Shown here piece by piece: positions 63,291 through 64,000 of a stretch of DNA of 64,000 bases; position 1 is the stretch's first letter, and each line of letters starts with the position of its first letter. The stretch lies in assembly GCF_964019385.1 (NCBI RefSeq), contig NC_088643.1, positions 18,114,775 through 18,178,774 on the forward strand. The letters run 5' to 3'. Made by a program: the position numbers and the translations under genes. Below the pieces are notes generated by a model. It was given only the letters and a program-made list of their open reading frames with translations, was not told the origin of the DNA and ran no database searches. The DNA comes from Sycon ciliatum. Lineage: Eukaryota > Porifera > Calcarea > Leucosolenida > Sycettidae.

Positions 63291-64000
63291 TCAAAGTGCA
63301 TCAGTAGCAAAGAGCCAGTCCTGAGCAAGAAGGTGACGGTACACCTTTTTCTTGAAGCTTTGCATGTGGGGCTGGGCGGGTGGGTGGTGGAACAGGTCTG
63401 GTGACAGGGCATTCCACGTTGCAACGGTGCAAGCAGGGAATCCTTGGAGGCAGCTATTCCGGGTGTTGGCAGGCAGGCCAGTTGTCATCTGGTATGGATG
63501 GGAATCCTGCAGCTGGAGAGACTGACGGGTAGGTCTTGTCTCGGGGGCACGGTGAGTAGCTGGTTTGGGCAGCATCTGCTTCAGAGGGCTGGATGCATCC
63601 AGATAGCAGAGCTTGTAGGTATAGGCAAGTGCAGCTACCAGGCGACGGAGTGCCAGGCTAGGGAGCCAAGTACATGTACCTGCTCCGATGATGTGGAGGG
63701 CCCTTCGCTGGATCTGGTCCAGCTTCTTAAGATGTGACGAGGGTGAGCCCATCCACACTAAGGGGCAATACTCGAGTGTGGGTCGCACAAAGCCGTTGTA
63801 GGCGCATTGGCGGCTATCGGCGTCCAGAGTAGGAGACGCTCGCTTCAGGAAGCCAATCCGCTGGTTAGCACGGGAAGCTAGGGAGCGGAGGTGGAAGGAG
63901 TAGCTCAGGGTGTCGTCAAAGGTGACTCCCAGGAGTTTCAGCCGACTCTCTTCACTGACCGGTGTACCGTCAAATGTTGCTCGAGGGAGCTCCCAGGGCT
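63291..64000 (-). mobile_element. Non-LTR retrotransposon ORF2, 3' end (runs off the window)
   Basis: One frame stays open from the right edge to a stop at 63291, about 236 residues. It reads as the region after the reverse-transcriptase palm in CR1/Jockey-type LINEs: LKLLGVTFDD near 63935, then FVRPTLEYCPLVW near 63790, RLDQIQRRALH-like LDQIQRRALHIIG, and a closing SFKKKVYRHLL. The RT core and endonuclease would lie beyond 64000. No stop or frameshift is seen in this part, so the copy may be fairly young. Downstream of the stop are about 175 bp of 3' untranslated sequence and then a CT-on-this-strand microsatellite of about 220 bp. Confidence 0.88.

Overview
This is animal nuclear DNA: spliced genes with GT-AG introns, a eukaryotic-type tRNA, abundant dinucleotide microsatellites, many short TIR transposons, non-LTR retrotransposon pieces, and a secreted astacin protease carrying a GON domain, a domain known from metazoan ADAMTS9/20-type proteins. 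Compact exons, introns full of MITEs and the gene set would fit an early-branching invertebrate such as a sponge, but the phylum is an inference; nothing in the window proves it.

Six protein genes can be built exon by exon with consistent splice phases. (1) TAF7, a TFIID subunit, minus strand, 13906 down to 1625, with the last coding exon apparently beyond the left edge. (2) A GT31 (beta-1,3-galactosyltransferase-like) Golgi enzyme, plus strand, 14618-16678, head-to-head with TAF7 across about 0.7 kb. (3) An intronless STK16/NAK-family kinase, plus strand, 17784-18686. (4) A five-exon minus-strand gene, 26394-20323, whose C-terminal half looks like a divergent Nudix domain; I do not recognise the family. 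A tRNA-Asp(GTC) gene and a small retroelement with a hammerhead ribozyme lie inside its second intron on the other strand. (5) Delta-1-pyrroline-5-carboxylate synthase (ALDH18A1), 14 exons, minus strand, 45379-29980. (6) An astacin-EGF-GON metalloprotease, 7 exons, minus strand, 61002-52637. The right edge (64000-63291) holds the 3' end of a non-LTR retrotransposon reading frame.

The rest is mostly repeats. Introns and spacers hold Tc1/pogo-like (TA), Harbinger-like (TTA/TAA), TTAA-type and hAT-like (8 bp) TIR elements, several with target-site duplications readable by eye. There are perfect foldbacks with 1-nt spacers, a 48-bp satellite with trimeric higher-order structure, a 487-bp tandem duplication, and a 2.46-kb tandem duplication carrying one TIR element nested in another.

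The most interesting system is a small hammerhead-ribozyme retroelement family. Copy A (23916-24394) carries a well-formed type I hammerhead and a 13-bp target-site duplication. Copy B (59630-59752), also flanked by a 13-bp duplication, contains a 3'-end-to-5'-start junction. This is what a retrozyme or Penelope-like element copied from a circular or multimeric RNA could leave.
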